A stretch of DNA of 64,000 nt. Source: Colius striatus (lineage: Eukaryota > Chordata > Aves > Coliiformes > Coliidae). The position numbers and the translations under genes are program-made. This document shows positions 1 through 12,464 of this stretch, piece by piece. The stretch is taken from positions 3,031,001 through 3,095,000 of the forward strand of contig NC_084769.1 in assembly GCF_028858725.1 (NCBI RefSeq). Direction: 5' to 3'. Position 1 is the first letter of the stretch. Every line of letters begins with the position of its first letter. The notes under the pieces are model-generated. The model did no database searches. It was not told the DNA's origin and saw only the letters and a list, made by a program, of their open reading frames with translations.

Positions 1-243
1 AAGGAAGTGCTCCTACTTTTTTCCTGCACTTTATCTGTTTCTGCCCTATACCTTGCCCTTCCTCCACCACTAACACAACCAAATAACTGCACCAGGAGCT
101 GACCCTTAAAATTAACCAGTTTTCTTGCTGTACTAGTTATAATTTGAATTAACTTCTTGGTGTAATTCATCATGCAAACATTCCTGCTGGCAAAAGGCAG
201 GACATGATAATGTGGTAACTGAACTGAGCTTCTTTTGGTAGTT

Positions 244-340
244 TGGATGTTGCACTTAGGATCTACTGGTTGATAGGGCTGGGACAAACGCTGGACTCAA
301 TGATCTTAAAGGGTTCTTCCAGCTGAAATGATTCTATGAT
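244..340 (+). mobile_element. CR1 3'-end fragment
   Basis: It carries the CR1 3' terminal region, with the 'ggatgttgcactta', 'ggctgggacaaa' and 'gatcttaaagg' blocks, ending in attctatgat. It is 5'-truncated, as most CR1 copies are. It belongs to the same subfamily type as the copies near 15,400, 27,000 and 38,100. Confidence 0.85.
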
Positions 341-496
341 AAGCAGAGCATAAGAAGATAAATGCAGAGAGACAAGGCCATACAGAGCATCCCAGAGGTG
401 GAGGCCTCTAAGTGCTGGAGTCACCATGGTCACAAACCAGTTACTCAAATGAAGGTTGACCTAGGCAGGCCTATAACCTCATGCTTCACTTATTAC

Positions 497-590
497 ACAT
501 GGTTTAGTTTAGTGATGGACCTAGCAATGTGAGATTAGTGGTTGAACTCGATGATCTTAAAGGCCTTTTCCAACCATAATGATTCTATGA
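497..590 (+). mobile_element. CR1 3'-end fragment
   Basis: This is a short, diverged CR1 tail with 'acatggtttag', 'ggttgaactcgatgatctt' and 'ttccaacc', ending in attctatga. It lies about 155 bases after another CR1 tail in the same direction, which suggests separate insertions or one interrupted copy. Confidence 0.8.
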
Positions 591-2371
591 CCAAAACCCA
601 CTTTGGGGGAGTGGGGAGGAAGGAAAGATAGGAGCTTCTACTCATCTTCTGGTTATACAAACATTAACACTAATGCAAAAGGAAGCAGTAGGAAGGTAGG
701 CAGCAGGCTCCTGTACCTGATTTGTGCTTCCCCTGTAGTGATGTCTCCCAGATTGTCAGGACTGCCTTTTCAAAATCATTAATACAAACAGTTCTCATCA
801 GTGTTAAAGCTGTCCTTAAACTCCTGTGTTAATTTCACGTTGCCTTGACAGTTCCTGTTTCTGCAATACATTTATTTTTAAAAGCCCAGATGAAATTGAT
901 AATTCTTGTAGTATTTCTGCATTCTACAGTATAACTAGAGTTTCTAATATACAATTATATCACAAAGTTTCACTAAAATACTTACAAGAATGGCACCATT
1001 CTTAGCTGAATGGGAACTCTCCATGGAGAATAACATAATCTAAAATAGCTCCAAGATGTAAATCTCTCATTTGACTCCCTGGGTGCTCTCATCTCTCTCT
1101 CTTTCTATGTCTGCAGCACGTACTGAACTCCCTCTAGGCTCCCTGAATGCCTCTTCCCAGCTTCTTTCCCTGCACTTACCCCAGAGGGTATTTCCTGGAT
1201 GTCTCAAGGATATCGACTCATCTTCCCAGAGCGTGTGTCTCCCTAGCAGGATCGAATGCAGGGGTGAGCATGATGGTGGAAGGCAAGAGAAGCCAGGGCT
1301 GGCCACAAGCACACAGCCTTTCAGATCTTGCCTCTTCTATGAGAAGATTTTTGACACACTTGTATGTGCGCAGAAAATCTCCTGTGTGGTCTCAGGAATG
1401 TAAAGAAGAAGAGGTTCCTATTCTCTTAAAAGCAATATATAGAGTGGTGAGAGTACTCCTAATGCTATGAGGTTATGGAGGACAGAACTATAAACGCCTT
1501 CAGAAAGGAAACAGCAGTTATGGATTACAGATCCAGTAGTAATTATTACAAACACAGGGTGAGAGTCCAGGTTTAATTTCTAGATGCCTGATGGTATCTG
1601 AGGTTCTGATAATCAATGAAGTGTATCTCCATACAATCACTTTTGCTAAGCCCCTGCACCATCCATTGTCACAGATGGGATACAGAAAGGGCTACAGATG
1701 GGTCACAGACTTGACCCTGCATGGCTCTCCTGGAGAGAGCAATGGACCTCTTCAGACCACAGCATAACCACACGAGAACAAGGAGAATCATAGGCTGCTG
1801 CTTCTTCCTCTTTGCACAAACCTGAGTTCAGACACAAATGCTCACAACATGAACCTGAGATTTTTATTTACACTAAAAACTAGAAGTCTTGCCATTTTTA
1901 GGACCTTCCTCCCTAGTCTCCTCCCTCTTCTTCTAGCTTTGCTCTTCTGCACTGCAGCCCCAAAGGGATCCTGTATCTCTGACCACAGTTGTTTGGGCTC
2001 CTGAAATTTCTTCAACCATTCATGTCTCAAATCAAATCACATTCATATTCACCTGTGTGTTCTCCCTACTGGTGTGAGCTGTCCTCCTCATCTCTTATTT
2101 CCTTCTGATTTTCATCTACACTTAATTTTTGCTACAGATGGAAAAGCTGAAACATGCTCCATCACTACTCTTGCATGTCAACATAGTACCCACGTTATTT
2201 CTTTCCTTCCACAAAACTGTGTAAACTTGCATCAAACAGGCATTGGGTTCTCACAGAAAGCATTAATAACTGCAAAAGAACAAAAGAACATCACATACTC
2301 AATTTGTTGCAGGAATAAAGCTCTAACGGGCAGTACAGATAACTCAAGGCAGGATGAGTCAGTCAAATCTT
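591..2371. other. Non-coding stretch, nothing recognised
   Basis: AT-rich sequence between CR1 copies. Two overlapping open frames of about 110 codons (1,071-1,470, plus) have no recognisable domain, use two frames over the same bases and are not flanked by convincing splice sites. I see no RNA gene or repeat here. Confidence 0.5.
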
Positions 2372-2730
2372 CAGCTTGGAGAAGATTAAGGGGTGACCTC
2401 ATGAATGTTTACAAATACATCAAGGGTGAGTGTGAGGAGGATGGAGCCAGGCTGTTCTCAGTGATGGCCAATGACAGGACAAGGGGCAAAGGGGACAAGC
2501 TGCAACAGAAGAGGTTCCAAAGAAACACAAGGAAAAGCTTCTTCCCTGTTGAGGTGAGGGAGCACTGGCAGGGGCTGCCCAGATGGGCTGTGGAGTCTCC
2601 TTCCACGGAGACATTCCAACCCAACTGCACGAGTTCCTGTGTGCCCTGCTCTAGGTGGTGCTGCTCTGGCAGGGGGGTTGCACTAGATGATCTTTCGAGG
2701 TCCCTTCCAACCCTTAATGTTCTGTGGTTG
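2372..2730 (+). mobile_element. CR1 with ORF2 C-terminal remnant
   Basis: A plus-strand open frame retains the end of the CR1 ORF2 (endonuclease-reverse transcriptase) protein, including the blocks [25 protein letters not shown] and [17 protein letters not shown]. The CR1 3' UTR follows with gatgatctttcgaggtcccttcc. The copy is 5'-truncated and has lost its catalytic parts. It belongs to the 'gagcactggcaggggctgcc' subfamily, also present near 31,000, 39,000, 41,400 and 51,600. Confidence 0.92.
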
Positions 2731-5105
2731 TCTCTCTGCCTGCAAAAACTTCAGCCAAATTTTCCTTCAGATGTTTATTTTAATCTTCTAGGCAAAATGT
2801 TTGGCAACTATCATTCAGAAGAACAAAATTCTTCAATTGGTAACTTCAAAGTGGTTTAATAAAGGTCTGTACACTACCTGGCAAATATTTTGCAAAGCTG
2901 AGCTTGACAGAAGATGGGAAAAAGCCTTGAGCCCAGCTATCAACAAGGATCAAAAAACTCTCTAAAAACAAACAAAAAAACGTTAATGTTCAAGAAACTG
3001 TGGGCTACTTTTTAAATCTTCATAGGCAGAAACTGTAGCTCATGAATTACCCCATACACCCTGACAAAACAAAACCAAGTTTAAGAAAGTAAGTCCAAGA
3101 ATGTCACAGCACTGTGAAAGCTGTGCCCCACCCTAAGACTTTACAGCCATATCAGCCTTCCCATAAGGCTGAATAAACCACAGAGAAACAACCATGCCAG
3201 AGAACAATAACATTTGAAATGACAATTTTCCAATTACATATTCTACGTGCAAAGTGTAAAAATATTCAACACAAGTAAAGCATTTGAATGGCAAAATCAC
3301 TGTTGTGTAAGGCACAGTACCGTTACTGCTTCATCACTTCAAGCAAGTTTCATCCCTCTCCAGATGAAGTAAAAAACTTCAACCTCAAATCTGAGGAGTC
3401 AGACTACTGCATTTTAAAATCTGAACTATTTCTTCAGTTAAACTTCAGTAGTCTTTAAGGAAGTGGAAAGAACCCAACCCTAAACAGAGCAGACACAAAA
3501 GTTTAGATCCCACAGGTACTATTTTAAAGTGAATTAGTGCTTCCAGGAGTCCTTTTTAAGGGTATATGCCAATTTGCTTAAGAAGTCACAAACCACTGCT
3601 GCATTTGGGAAATGCAAGCTGTAGTGTAAACACAAATCAGAGCTCACAAAGTACAAAAATCATGAAGAAAGCATTTATTGCAGCTTTCTGGGTAATTATC
3701 TGGACTAATAATTGCATTAATTGGTATTTTGAGGGACAGCACATCTTAAGAGTTGCTTAAAATATGTAAGTATGTGCACTTCACATTTGTGCCTCAACAT
3801 GTGAATGAGAAAGGAGACTCATGGAACTAAAGACATTTATTAGTATTAGCTGGTATATTAAGAAACAGGTAAAAAGAGGTGAGGTGTTGAAAAAACTGGA
3901 AAGTATGTTCAAGGCTTTGAACATAAAGTGAGTGTAGCAGGTTGGGTAAATGAGGAACAAAAAGTTACAAATAGGTAACAGTAAAAATTACCTAGTAGTG
4001 ATACTGAATGGAGAGCACAGAAGCACAAATGACTTAGAAGTCTATTTATTTACTGTTACTATTTATTATATTGATAAAAGCTTCAGATGCTATATAGGCA
4101 CCAGATACTTTAAAAATGGGTTTGCCAATGAGAAGAAGCTGTATTACCAAAATGAACAAAGGAGATTCACAAAAGGCTGCAAGAATGTGCACGGCAGGAA
4201 AGAAGACATCGGGAACAAGGCAAACATTCCCCAAACCAGAATCACAGAGCAGTCCTTCACTGCAGCAGCTAAAAAGCTGCTGAAACCTCAGAAATGTAAT
4301 TGTTCTTCAGAAGAGTCTCCTATGAAAATTTCAAACCCTGGGCTCCAGGGATGAAGCCTCGTGGGAAATCACACAGAAAGAACCGTATGTTTCTTTTAAG
4401 ACAACTTGAAGAGATGACAAAGCGCAACTTCTGTCGCATTTCCACTACCCTTGTTTTTCAAAAGGAGTTAAATCCTTGAAGTAATACTCCATGCAAATTA
4501 CATCAGAAGAGACAAAAACCACGCAGCAAACCCTTTTGCCATCTGCTGCTGACCCTAGAACTGCACAGGGGATAGGAGAACCGCATCCTGACGGGATTTA
4601 GATTGGCAATGACGATGACGTGTCCCGTGCAACCTGAGGATCTTTTCGCTTAGAAACCCTCCGGTGACACCAGACAAATCCTGCCAACTGTAATTCCACC
4701 TTGAACTGCAGTTTCTGCTACTTTAAGATCACGCAGAGAGATCAGTCACTGCAAACTGTCAAGAGGAGCAGAGCATTACTTTCATAGTATTTAAATAAAT
4801 TATGGCTTCAACTAGGCTAAGAAGGCTGGAAGCCTCACAACAGCACATCTGAAGCAGTTCTGCATGAAGGGAAAACAGATATATCTGGGTAACAGCATAT
4901 GCACCTATAGCAGGGAGGATGGAGAATTTTCATTCATCAACACTTCCTATTATTCAGTACCAGTTTTGTGCAAGAGAAAGCAGCCAGAGAGCTTTTGAAC
5001 TATGTAGTCAGAGAATCCACAGTTGCTCTGCAAAACCAGAAACTTTTCACCAACCCCCCGAGATCATTAGCAAGAACGAGCAACGGTTCTTTATCTGCTA
5101 CACAC
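2731..5105. other. Non-coding stretch with a CpG-rich patch
   Basis: AT-rich sequence without a supportable gene. A local rise in CpG content with CCAAT- and CRE-like motifs occurs at about 4,575-4,700 and is listed as a finding. The 134-codon open frame at 3,950-4,354 has no recognisable features. Confidence 0.5.
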
Positions 5106-5265
5106 AATCACATAGAATTATTTAGGTTGGAAAAGACCATTGAATGCAACTGCTCGCCCAGCACTGCCACAGGCAGCACTAATCCATGTCCCTCAGCCTC
5201 AGGGCTTTGGAAGCCCTGTGGGGATGGGGACTCCACCACAGCCCCGGGGCAGCCCGGTAAGAAGG
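5106..5265 (-). mobile_element. CR1 fragment (antisense)
   Basis: Read on the plus strand it starts with 'catagaattatttaggttgg' and continues with 'cccagcactgccacaggcag' and 'gggatggggactccaccaca', the reverse complement of the CR1 3' region. It belongs to the same older subfamily as the copies at 14,967, 16,032 and 53,005. Confidence 0.88.
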
Positions 5266-8200
5266 TCCGAAGGATCTTCTATTGGTAATCTCATACTCAG
5301 CATCACTTGCACGTGGAGGGAAGTATAGAGAGCTCATCACTCTGAGAAGGCAGGTTTACAGAGAATGCAGATGGAGTGACTCCTTGTACTTTATTTAAAT
5401 GCAATCTCTCACACTTGCAAATGTCAGAATACACTAATTTATATTAACATATTCATAACCCAATACCAGAAATGTGGTAATATAGGGAAATACTTTGTTT
5501 CTAAAGCCTATTAAATTCTAGAACTTAAAAGTGAATCAGAAAATGCTTTGGTTGTACATGAATTCTTGACTTTAGCCAATGAAAAATTCAACAAATGAAC
5601 AAATAGATGTCTCCTAAACAAATATTTGAAATCTGCTTCTCAATTTGTGACCAGCAAAACATTATTTCCACTGTACTGGAAAACAAGGTTGCTCTCAAAA
5701 GCTACTTAGAACCTGTGCAAGTCTGCAGGATGCTACTCCTGATCTACTCTCTTCTGCATCAATTCATCTCCGTGAACACATCCTGCTTCGCTTTCAGAAC
5801 TTCAGACTTCAATACAGCAAAAACCAGCCAAATGGATGGTTTGGGCTTTTGGTTTTGTTTGTTTTAACGTATGAACAAGGTCACCTGATCATTTTAGTAC
5901 CTTTTAGTAGATTGCTTCAACATTTTTTAACATTGGCACTTTTCAAATGTGAGAAGTTAAGGGCACAGTTATTACACACACCGAAGACACACTGATTCAT
6001 ATCTACAAAAATGGAAATGACGTTTACACAGATGCATCATATACCATTTATTTTGATATCAAACCACAATTAAAATTAGTCAATTCTGTGAAGCAGAACA
6101 GCCTTCACATACAACTCCGAAGGCTTGACTTTTATCTTACCCAGAAAAGGATGAAACTCCTACAGAACTGAAAATACCTCATAATACCGTGGGTCAAAAC
6201 TCAACCACAGCCCTACTCCCTACCCTCACGTGGCAATGAAAGGACACGAGCTGTTCTGCCTTCTATATGGTTGGATGCAGCCCTATGATTTTAATTACAG
6301 ATTTTTCTTTTATCATTGAATGTTTTAATTACTTTCAATAGAGTTAGGCAGGAGAACTGAGGTGATATCTGTAGGCTAAATCTCTCTTGGCCTGCTGAGC
6401 GCTGACTGGGCTTTCTGCCCTGAGCTGGGATGGATACTCATTATATAGAGGTATATCGTAACAGGTTTGATTAAATCATCAATGAGTTCTGGAAAATGCC
6501 CCATTTTAATTTGCCCAAGCATACCAAGGAGAAGCTGGAAGGAAAGGCAGACAACACAGGATATGAAAAGGCCATTGACTGCACACAGGTTTTGCTGCTG
6601 CTGCCTCTGCAGTTGCCTGTGTGCAGCTCAGCTACCGTAGCTGTGTAACGTCACCTTCCCCAACGGCAGGAGCTGTGTTTTGCACCCAGCCACCACATCA
6701 TCACACAGATTTGGGGTATTTCTACATCTACCAGGGGTAAATCTAACGATGAAACACAATTTGAATGCCACTGGGTTCTATTTTGTTTCTGTCTCTCCTT
6801 AATTTTTATTTCATTCTTAACCAAACACCCAACCAACAGGACACAGAAAAACCTCAAGCAACATTTTCTGTTTTGTCCCCTCCAGGCCATGGTTTCAGAC
6901 TTTAGGAGGTCTCTTTCAAACATCTGAAACAGAGATGTCTTTAATCAGTATTCCATGGTACTGGTCCCACATGGTACTGCTGCCTGAAAACGCTGATGGT
7001 TTTACACGTGTCATTTAATTCAATAAAAAATATGCTTTCTAAATTCTGAGGGCTGTTCAATTCTGAGGCTACTCAATCTAAATGGGATCCTATTTCAATT
7101 TCCCATACTAAGTTTCCACGTCTCCTTTCTATCTATCCAATTAAAACTGCGTAGAAAGCTGAATATTCTCCAAATGGAAGGAAAAAACCCGGCTATTTTT
7201 AACAATGTCTTATCATTAGTGATAAGGGAAACTACAAAAATAACTGTTTGGGCTGCACACTCAATCATCTTCTATTATCTATTTGCACCTGTGATAGCTC
7301 TTAAACCAGAAAAGAAAGTTCATTTTTCTCAATTCAACTAGACTGAGTGTAAACTCAGAGAAAAGAAGTCCAGTACAACTGTAATACACCATGCTAATGG
7401 AGTCATGTTAGACAAAGGCCTGGGTGGTTCAGTCAAGAAACAAGTTTGGGTGCTGGAAAAGCCCAAGTTTGTTATCTCAGCTGTGTTAACAATTCCTTCT
7501 CATCTTTAAGGGCAACTGCTCAGGGCAGGACTCGGCTTAAATGTCAGCATGCAAGGCCACCTCTGCCGCGTCTGGTGCACAAAGACCAATCGCATGGAGC
7601 GGCAACTGGAGTCCAGGCAGCAGAGAGCCATTACAAAGCACTACCTGCTCACAAGCAGACACCTGCTTCCATTTAATTCTGCAGATCATCAGCAAAACAT
7701 CTTATTTTTTTTCTTTGTAGGCAACCATAAGTTCAAAAAGCAAAGCTAACACTTTGTATGTGGCCCTTAGAAACCCAAAGTGGTTGGCAAGAGTGAAATC
7801 GTCTCAAATACTGGATTGACATGTTTAAATATGCTTCATGTTCTCAAACACAAAGGGGTGGTAGGCAGGACAGTCACTTTTAGGGCTCAGTCATGTTTTT
7901 GATGTCACTTTACATACATTTCAGTGGAAGCTTGATTCTGCATTTAATCCTTAACTTCTAATCAGCTGCTAGATAAGATGTATACAAAACATCTATACAA
8001 ACCATATGGTCCTGTGAAAACGTGGAACCGAACTGAATGAAATGCAAGCTCTTGCCTTTTCTGAGCACATCTGTTGCTGCGGCTTCTGACAGGATAGCAC
8101 CAAAAGGGCTCCCACAGAAGCAGGACAGAAGGCAGGAAGCGTTTTGCACATGCTGTGCTAGGCTGCAATTAGCAGATTCAGAGGCCACCTGCCATGGGGC

Positions 8201-9484
8201 TGAGCGGCACACAATTCCGGGGGACGGGCCGGGGGGAGCGAGTCGAGTTCTCGGTAGATGTGAGGCATGCCCTGTTTCCTTTGCTGACAGCAGTGAAATA
8301 TCTCCTTCCTTCTCTCAGTTCTTCCCAGCATACCCATTTCAGAGGTCTCTGCTATCAGATTACTCCATAAGGTAGGTGAGAGAGGACTGCTGTGTTGCTG
8401 ATGTTAAGACAACTTGTTATTTGCAAAGTTATCAAGATCTGGAGGACATATCTGAACTGTTCCTCCTAAAGTGAAGTACCACATGTATCACTGAACCTTG
8501 TCTTCCTTTAATCTAAAAAAAAACCCCAAATCATGTTGGGACTTCTCTAATTACATAATCAAACACGAAATTGTTACTGTGACATTTTTGGTCTTTGCAA
8601 TGATGAACTTCTGAAATACACACAGAATATGACAGAAAATCATTATGCAAGTTCAGAAGTGAGAAGCTTCTACCCTTCCTGGCATATTTTAGCTTTGATA
8701 GCAGTCAGTTTTCCCCTCATTATAAATGGGAAAAGTAAAGATATCACGAAAAGGCCACTTAAAAGCAAAACAAAATAAAGGCATGCAAATTGATATTGGA
8801 GTTATACAACTGCCAAGAATGCTCAGAGCTTGCTAATCTTCTGTTTATTACTCGTCTGTTCTCCTCTTTGCCTCAACAGTGCCTCTGCAACACTGAAAAC
8901 TTCCAAAAGTGTATTTTAAAAGCTAACTTTGAATACTGTGAGCATGAGTCAGACGTAATTTACATGGCTGAAATTTCACTAAATAACTCTGAAATTATAC
9001 CCCCATAAACCTTGTCAGGAATACTTGTTTTCAGCTTCTTCGTGTATTCAGTTACTGTAATCCTGAGCCCTCTACCAACAGGAATAAATTTCACATTATA
9101 TTCAGTGACGCAGGGCTACCATCAGTCACTTTTTCAAGCACAGATGCAGAGAGTGTGATCAATACAACGGCACATAGGAAGTAAGTGACAGCGTTGAGAA
9201 TACGGCTCAGCCATTTGAGCCCCAGACCTTTCACCACAGACCATATGCTCCCCTGGCACCCCAACACGCCTTTAACAACCAGACAATCTTTTCTCACACT
9301 AATTTTGTTTAGCCAGACCGCTCCAAACACACCTCTTTTTTTTTCAATTAGCCACACAAACACGAGAAGGTGGTCACGGACCCCTGACGTCCCTTAATGA
9401 CACGCTGAAGAAACGGCCCGAAAGCCTGAAAAAACAGCCTCTTCCTTCTGGAAGAACCAGTCAAGTCTGTGGGTAGCAGCAATG
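5266..9484. other. Non-coding stretch with a GC-rich patch
   Basis: Mostly AT-rich. A short GC- and CpG-rich segment lies at about 8,205-8,265 inside otherwise AT-rich DNA. No chain of exons, repeat or RNA gene was recognised. Confidence 0.5.
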
Positions 9485-9717
9485 CCAGGGGAGGTTTAGA
9501 TGGGATAGTAGGAAGAATCTCCTTCCTGAAAGGGCTAGAACAGGCTGCCCAGTGCAGTGGTCGAGTCTCCATCCCTGGGAGTATTAACAGCTATGTAGCT
9601 GTGGGGCTGAGGGACATGGGTTAGTGGTGGCCGTGGCAGTGCTGGGGGAACACTTGGCCAAACTCAATGATCTGAAAGGTCCTTTTGAACCAAAATTATT
9701 CTGATTCTGTGGTTCTA
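9485..9717 (+). mobile_element. CR1 3' fragment
   Basis: It contains 'aggggaggtttagatggga', 'gaacaggctgcccagtgcag', 'gagggacatgggttagtgg', 'ctcaatgatctgaaaggtcc' and a 3' end of ctgattctgtggttct. It is old and diverged, and the ORF2 tail frame is broken. Confidence 0.88.
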
Positions 9718-12279
9718 ACGTGAAGGAAGATGTTCAGAAGGTATTTACATTGTTGCCTCTCACACTAACTTCTCTGAACCTCTAACATCACAAACACCAT
9801 TCTTTTTGGACGTTGCCCTCTGCTCATGCCCACTGGGGCATTAGAAAGGCTGACAAAAAAAAAGCTGTTTGCAGCCAGCCAAACAGCCCCATCACTGCAG
9901 ATACACAGCAGCAGCTTTCAAGAAGTCTCTCTCCAAAGAATGACTGAAGGTTCTGCTATGCCTAGGGAAGTCATGCAGACGTGACAGGGATCCAGTTGCC
10001 CTCTAAGTGTGGGCAGACACCAGACATTCCGATGACAGGCTCTTATTTTTTTTTACAGAAGTTATTCTCCTGCTAGGATAAGCATGTATGATACTTACCT
10101 GTAAAGTAGAGAAAGCCCAAAGAATAAAAGACACTTGTAAAGGATGGGCTGACTCTGAAGACTCAAAGAAAGGGCAGAAACCTTCTTTTCTTTTTACAGA
10201 ACAGATGTGTTTTATTATCTACCATAAGGCAACAATTAGTACTGCTCTCTAAGGCAGGCAGACAAACCTGTGGAGATTAAAAGTTCTTCATCTCACAACC
10301 ATTCGCTCTTCTGACCAATTCAAAAGTCCATTAAAAAACCTACCAGTTCTCTGTTCATTGACAAAGTAAACATAAACCAACATGCATTTAGGTTGGTGGT
10401 TGGGTTGGGGTTTTTTTTGACAACCTACATTGACCAACCTACATTAAGACTGTGGATTTAATACTGTCATCTTTCTATCTGAGTTGTACTTGTTTGTGTA
10501 CAAACTCACTTTTACTCAGTGAAGCCCAGTATTTAAAATATGTTAAAACAAAGATCAGCAGACTAATTCATTATCCTGAGCACAAAAAGTAGTATTCATT
10601 AAAGCATTAATTTCCATAGATGGTAACTGCCTTACTTTGACAGTATTTTTTTTCAAACTATGCAAACATGCAAAATGTATGCTGCTTTGCCTTAGATTTT
10701 GATAGCATTCATGAAAAAAGTGCCCTGAACTGTCCTCCCTTACTCTGTTTGCAGCACAGATATGATAAATAGCAACATAAGTTTGCCCTACGTCTCTCTG
10801 CTGTTGATTCCTCTCATGAATACAGTGATGTGCATGATTCTGGTACATGTATTTGCCTAAAATCTTTGTTTAAAAATGGCATCAAGCCCAAGTTCTACTT
10901 AAAGAATGGTAACAAAACCCCACTGTCACCTTTATCAGGCCAACTCATGTTTGTCCATTGGCTCTGACAAGGTAGCTTTCACACAGCAAGTTCATCGTTC
11001 CATCAGTGAATGGAACATATGACAAATCCACAAAACCACATGCCTATAAACCTGACACCTCCTCAATTCATTTCAAAATTCCCACTAAGTTAGTCCCCAG
11101 GTTCTTGTTTCTTCTGCTGATGTACTCTTCCTGATACACACCAATCACTAGCTGAAAAGTATGAATCACTTACCTGACTGGCATAGATGGAAGCCTGCTC
11201 CTTGCTTATCAAGCTGGAGATGCTTACCCAAGCCACATGCTCATATTCTTGGCACTTTATCTTCTAGTTCTGGTCTATGCAATGTTAGCAGCCTACAGTG
11301 GCCTGCTTATACTCTCCCCTCATGTCAGTATTAGAATATGAACAAAAGTTTTTTAAGAGAGCTCAGAAGATTTGCACCTTCTCCTTAGTGTTTTATTTCT
11401 CAGCTGCATGTAGATGATATTAATTCCTTCAGTCACATAACTAGGGCCAAAGTGAAAACAGGCACATGGAAATTACTTCAGTATCTTTTCAAAGTGGTAT
11501 CTTTATAAACAGTGGTTAAATTTGTGCATGAAGAAAAAAAAGAAGCTTAATTGCTGAACACTGAGGGATGATTGTACGGTGGCTAGACATGGGTGATAAA
11601 TTCTGCTCTTCCAAGATCAGATATGAATAATGGCAAGAGGACACACACAATCACCATGGTACCTTCCAAAATCTCTTATTTTAGACTATAATTCAGGACA
11701 GAAATAACAACATAATCTAGTGTTCAGAGACTACAGCAGGAACAGACTTCTAATCCCAACTCTGACACGGACTTCAGGAAGTTACTTAATCTCTCTCAGC
11801 TGACACTTGCCAAGTGACTTTTTTTTCTTTGCCTCTTAAGTCATGATGAGGCTGCAACAATAGATTCAGCTTTAGAGTTGTTAAAAAAGCCCAACAAACT
11901 AGAAAAAATTAAAGAAAAACCCAACAAGTTGGGTACTCTGAAGATATCACAAAATAGAACAGTTACAGCAAAGGATAACAACCTAAGCATATTCAGGATG
12001 GAACTGGAAGGAAATCCATGACTGTTGCTATCTTGCAGTTGTGTTTAATAAGAAGAACCAAAAAGAGCAAGGTGAACAAGATTAGGTTTCACAGCTAACA
12101 TCAGGGACAAATATTCAACTCTATTTTTTCAGGTAACAAAGAGAAAGTCACTATAAACAATGAAAAACATGGCAGTTATTTCTCATTTGAGCCATAGATA
12201 CAATAAAGAACACGAAAGATCTGAAGAGTTAAATGTAAGAAATACTTACAAGCAAGGTATTCTGGCCAACTAATACCTT
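9718..12279. other. Non-coding stretch, nothing recognised
   Basis: AT-rich sequence. A small imperfect inverted repeat (gtaggttggt / accaacctac type) with an intervening T-run sits at about 10,385-10,447. Nothing else stands out. Confidence 0.45.
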
Positions 12280-12464
12280 ATCTGTTCCAGCCAAGCACTG
12301 AAGCAAGCTCCCCAGTGAAGTGGGCATGGTCCAGAGTCACGTTCAAGCGTGGCTGGGTAACGCACCTCAATACAGGGTTTAACTTCTGGGTTACCCTGTG
12401 AGGAGGAAGGAGTTGGACTCGGTCCTTGTGAGTCCCTTCCAACTCAGGATATTCTATCATCTAT
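12280..12464 (+). mobile_element. Diverged CR1-like 3' end
   Basis: The end reads 'ggagttggactcggtcctt', 'gagtcccttccaactcagga' and 'attctatcat', which matches the CR1 terminal pattern. The upstream part is diverged from the other copies here, so it is probably a different CR1 subfamily. Confidence 0.65.

Noticed and set aside
1071..1470. Possible LTR or coding fragment
   Set aside because: Two overlapping frames with no paired LTR ends, target duplication or known motifs.
2074..2859. 261-codon open frame
   Set aside because: Its centre is the CR1 ORF2 tail fused by chance to flanking sequence; there is no host gene.
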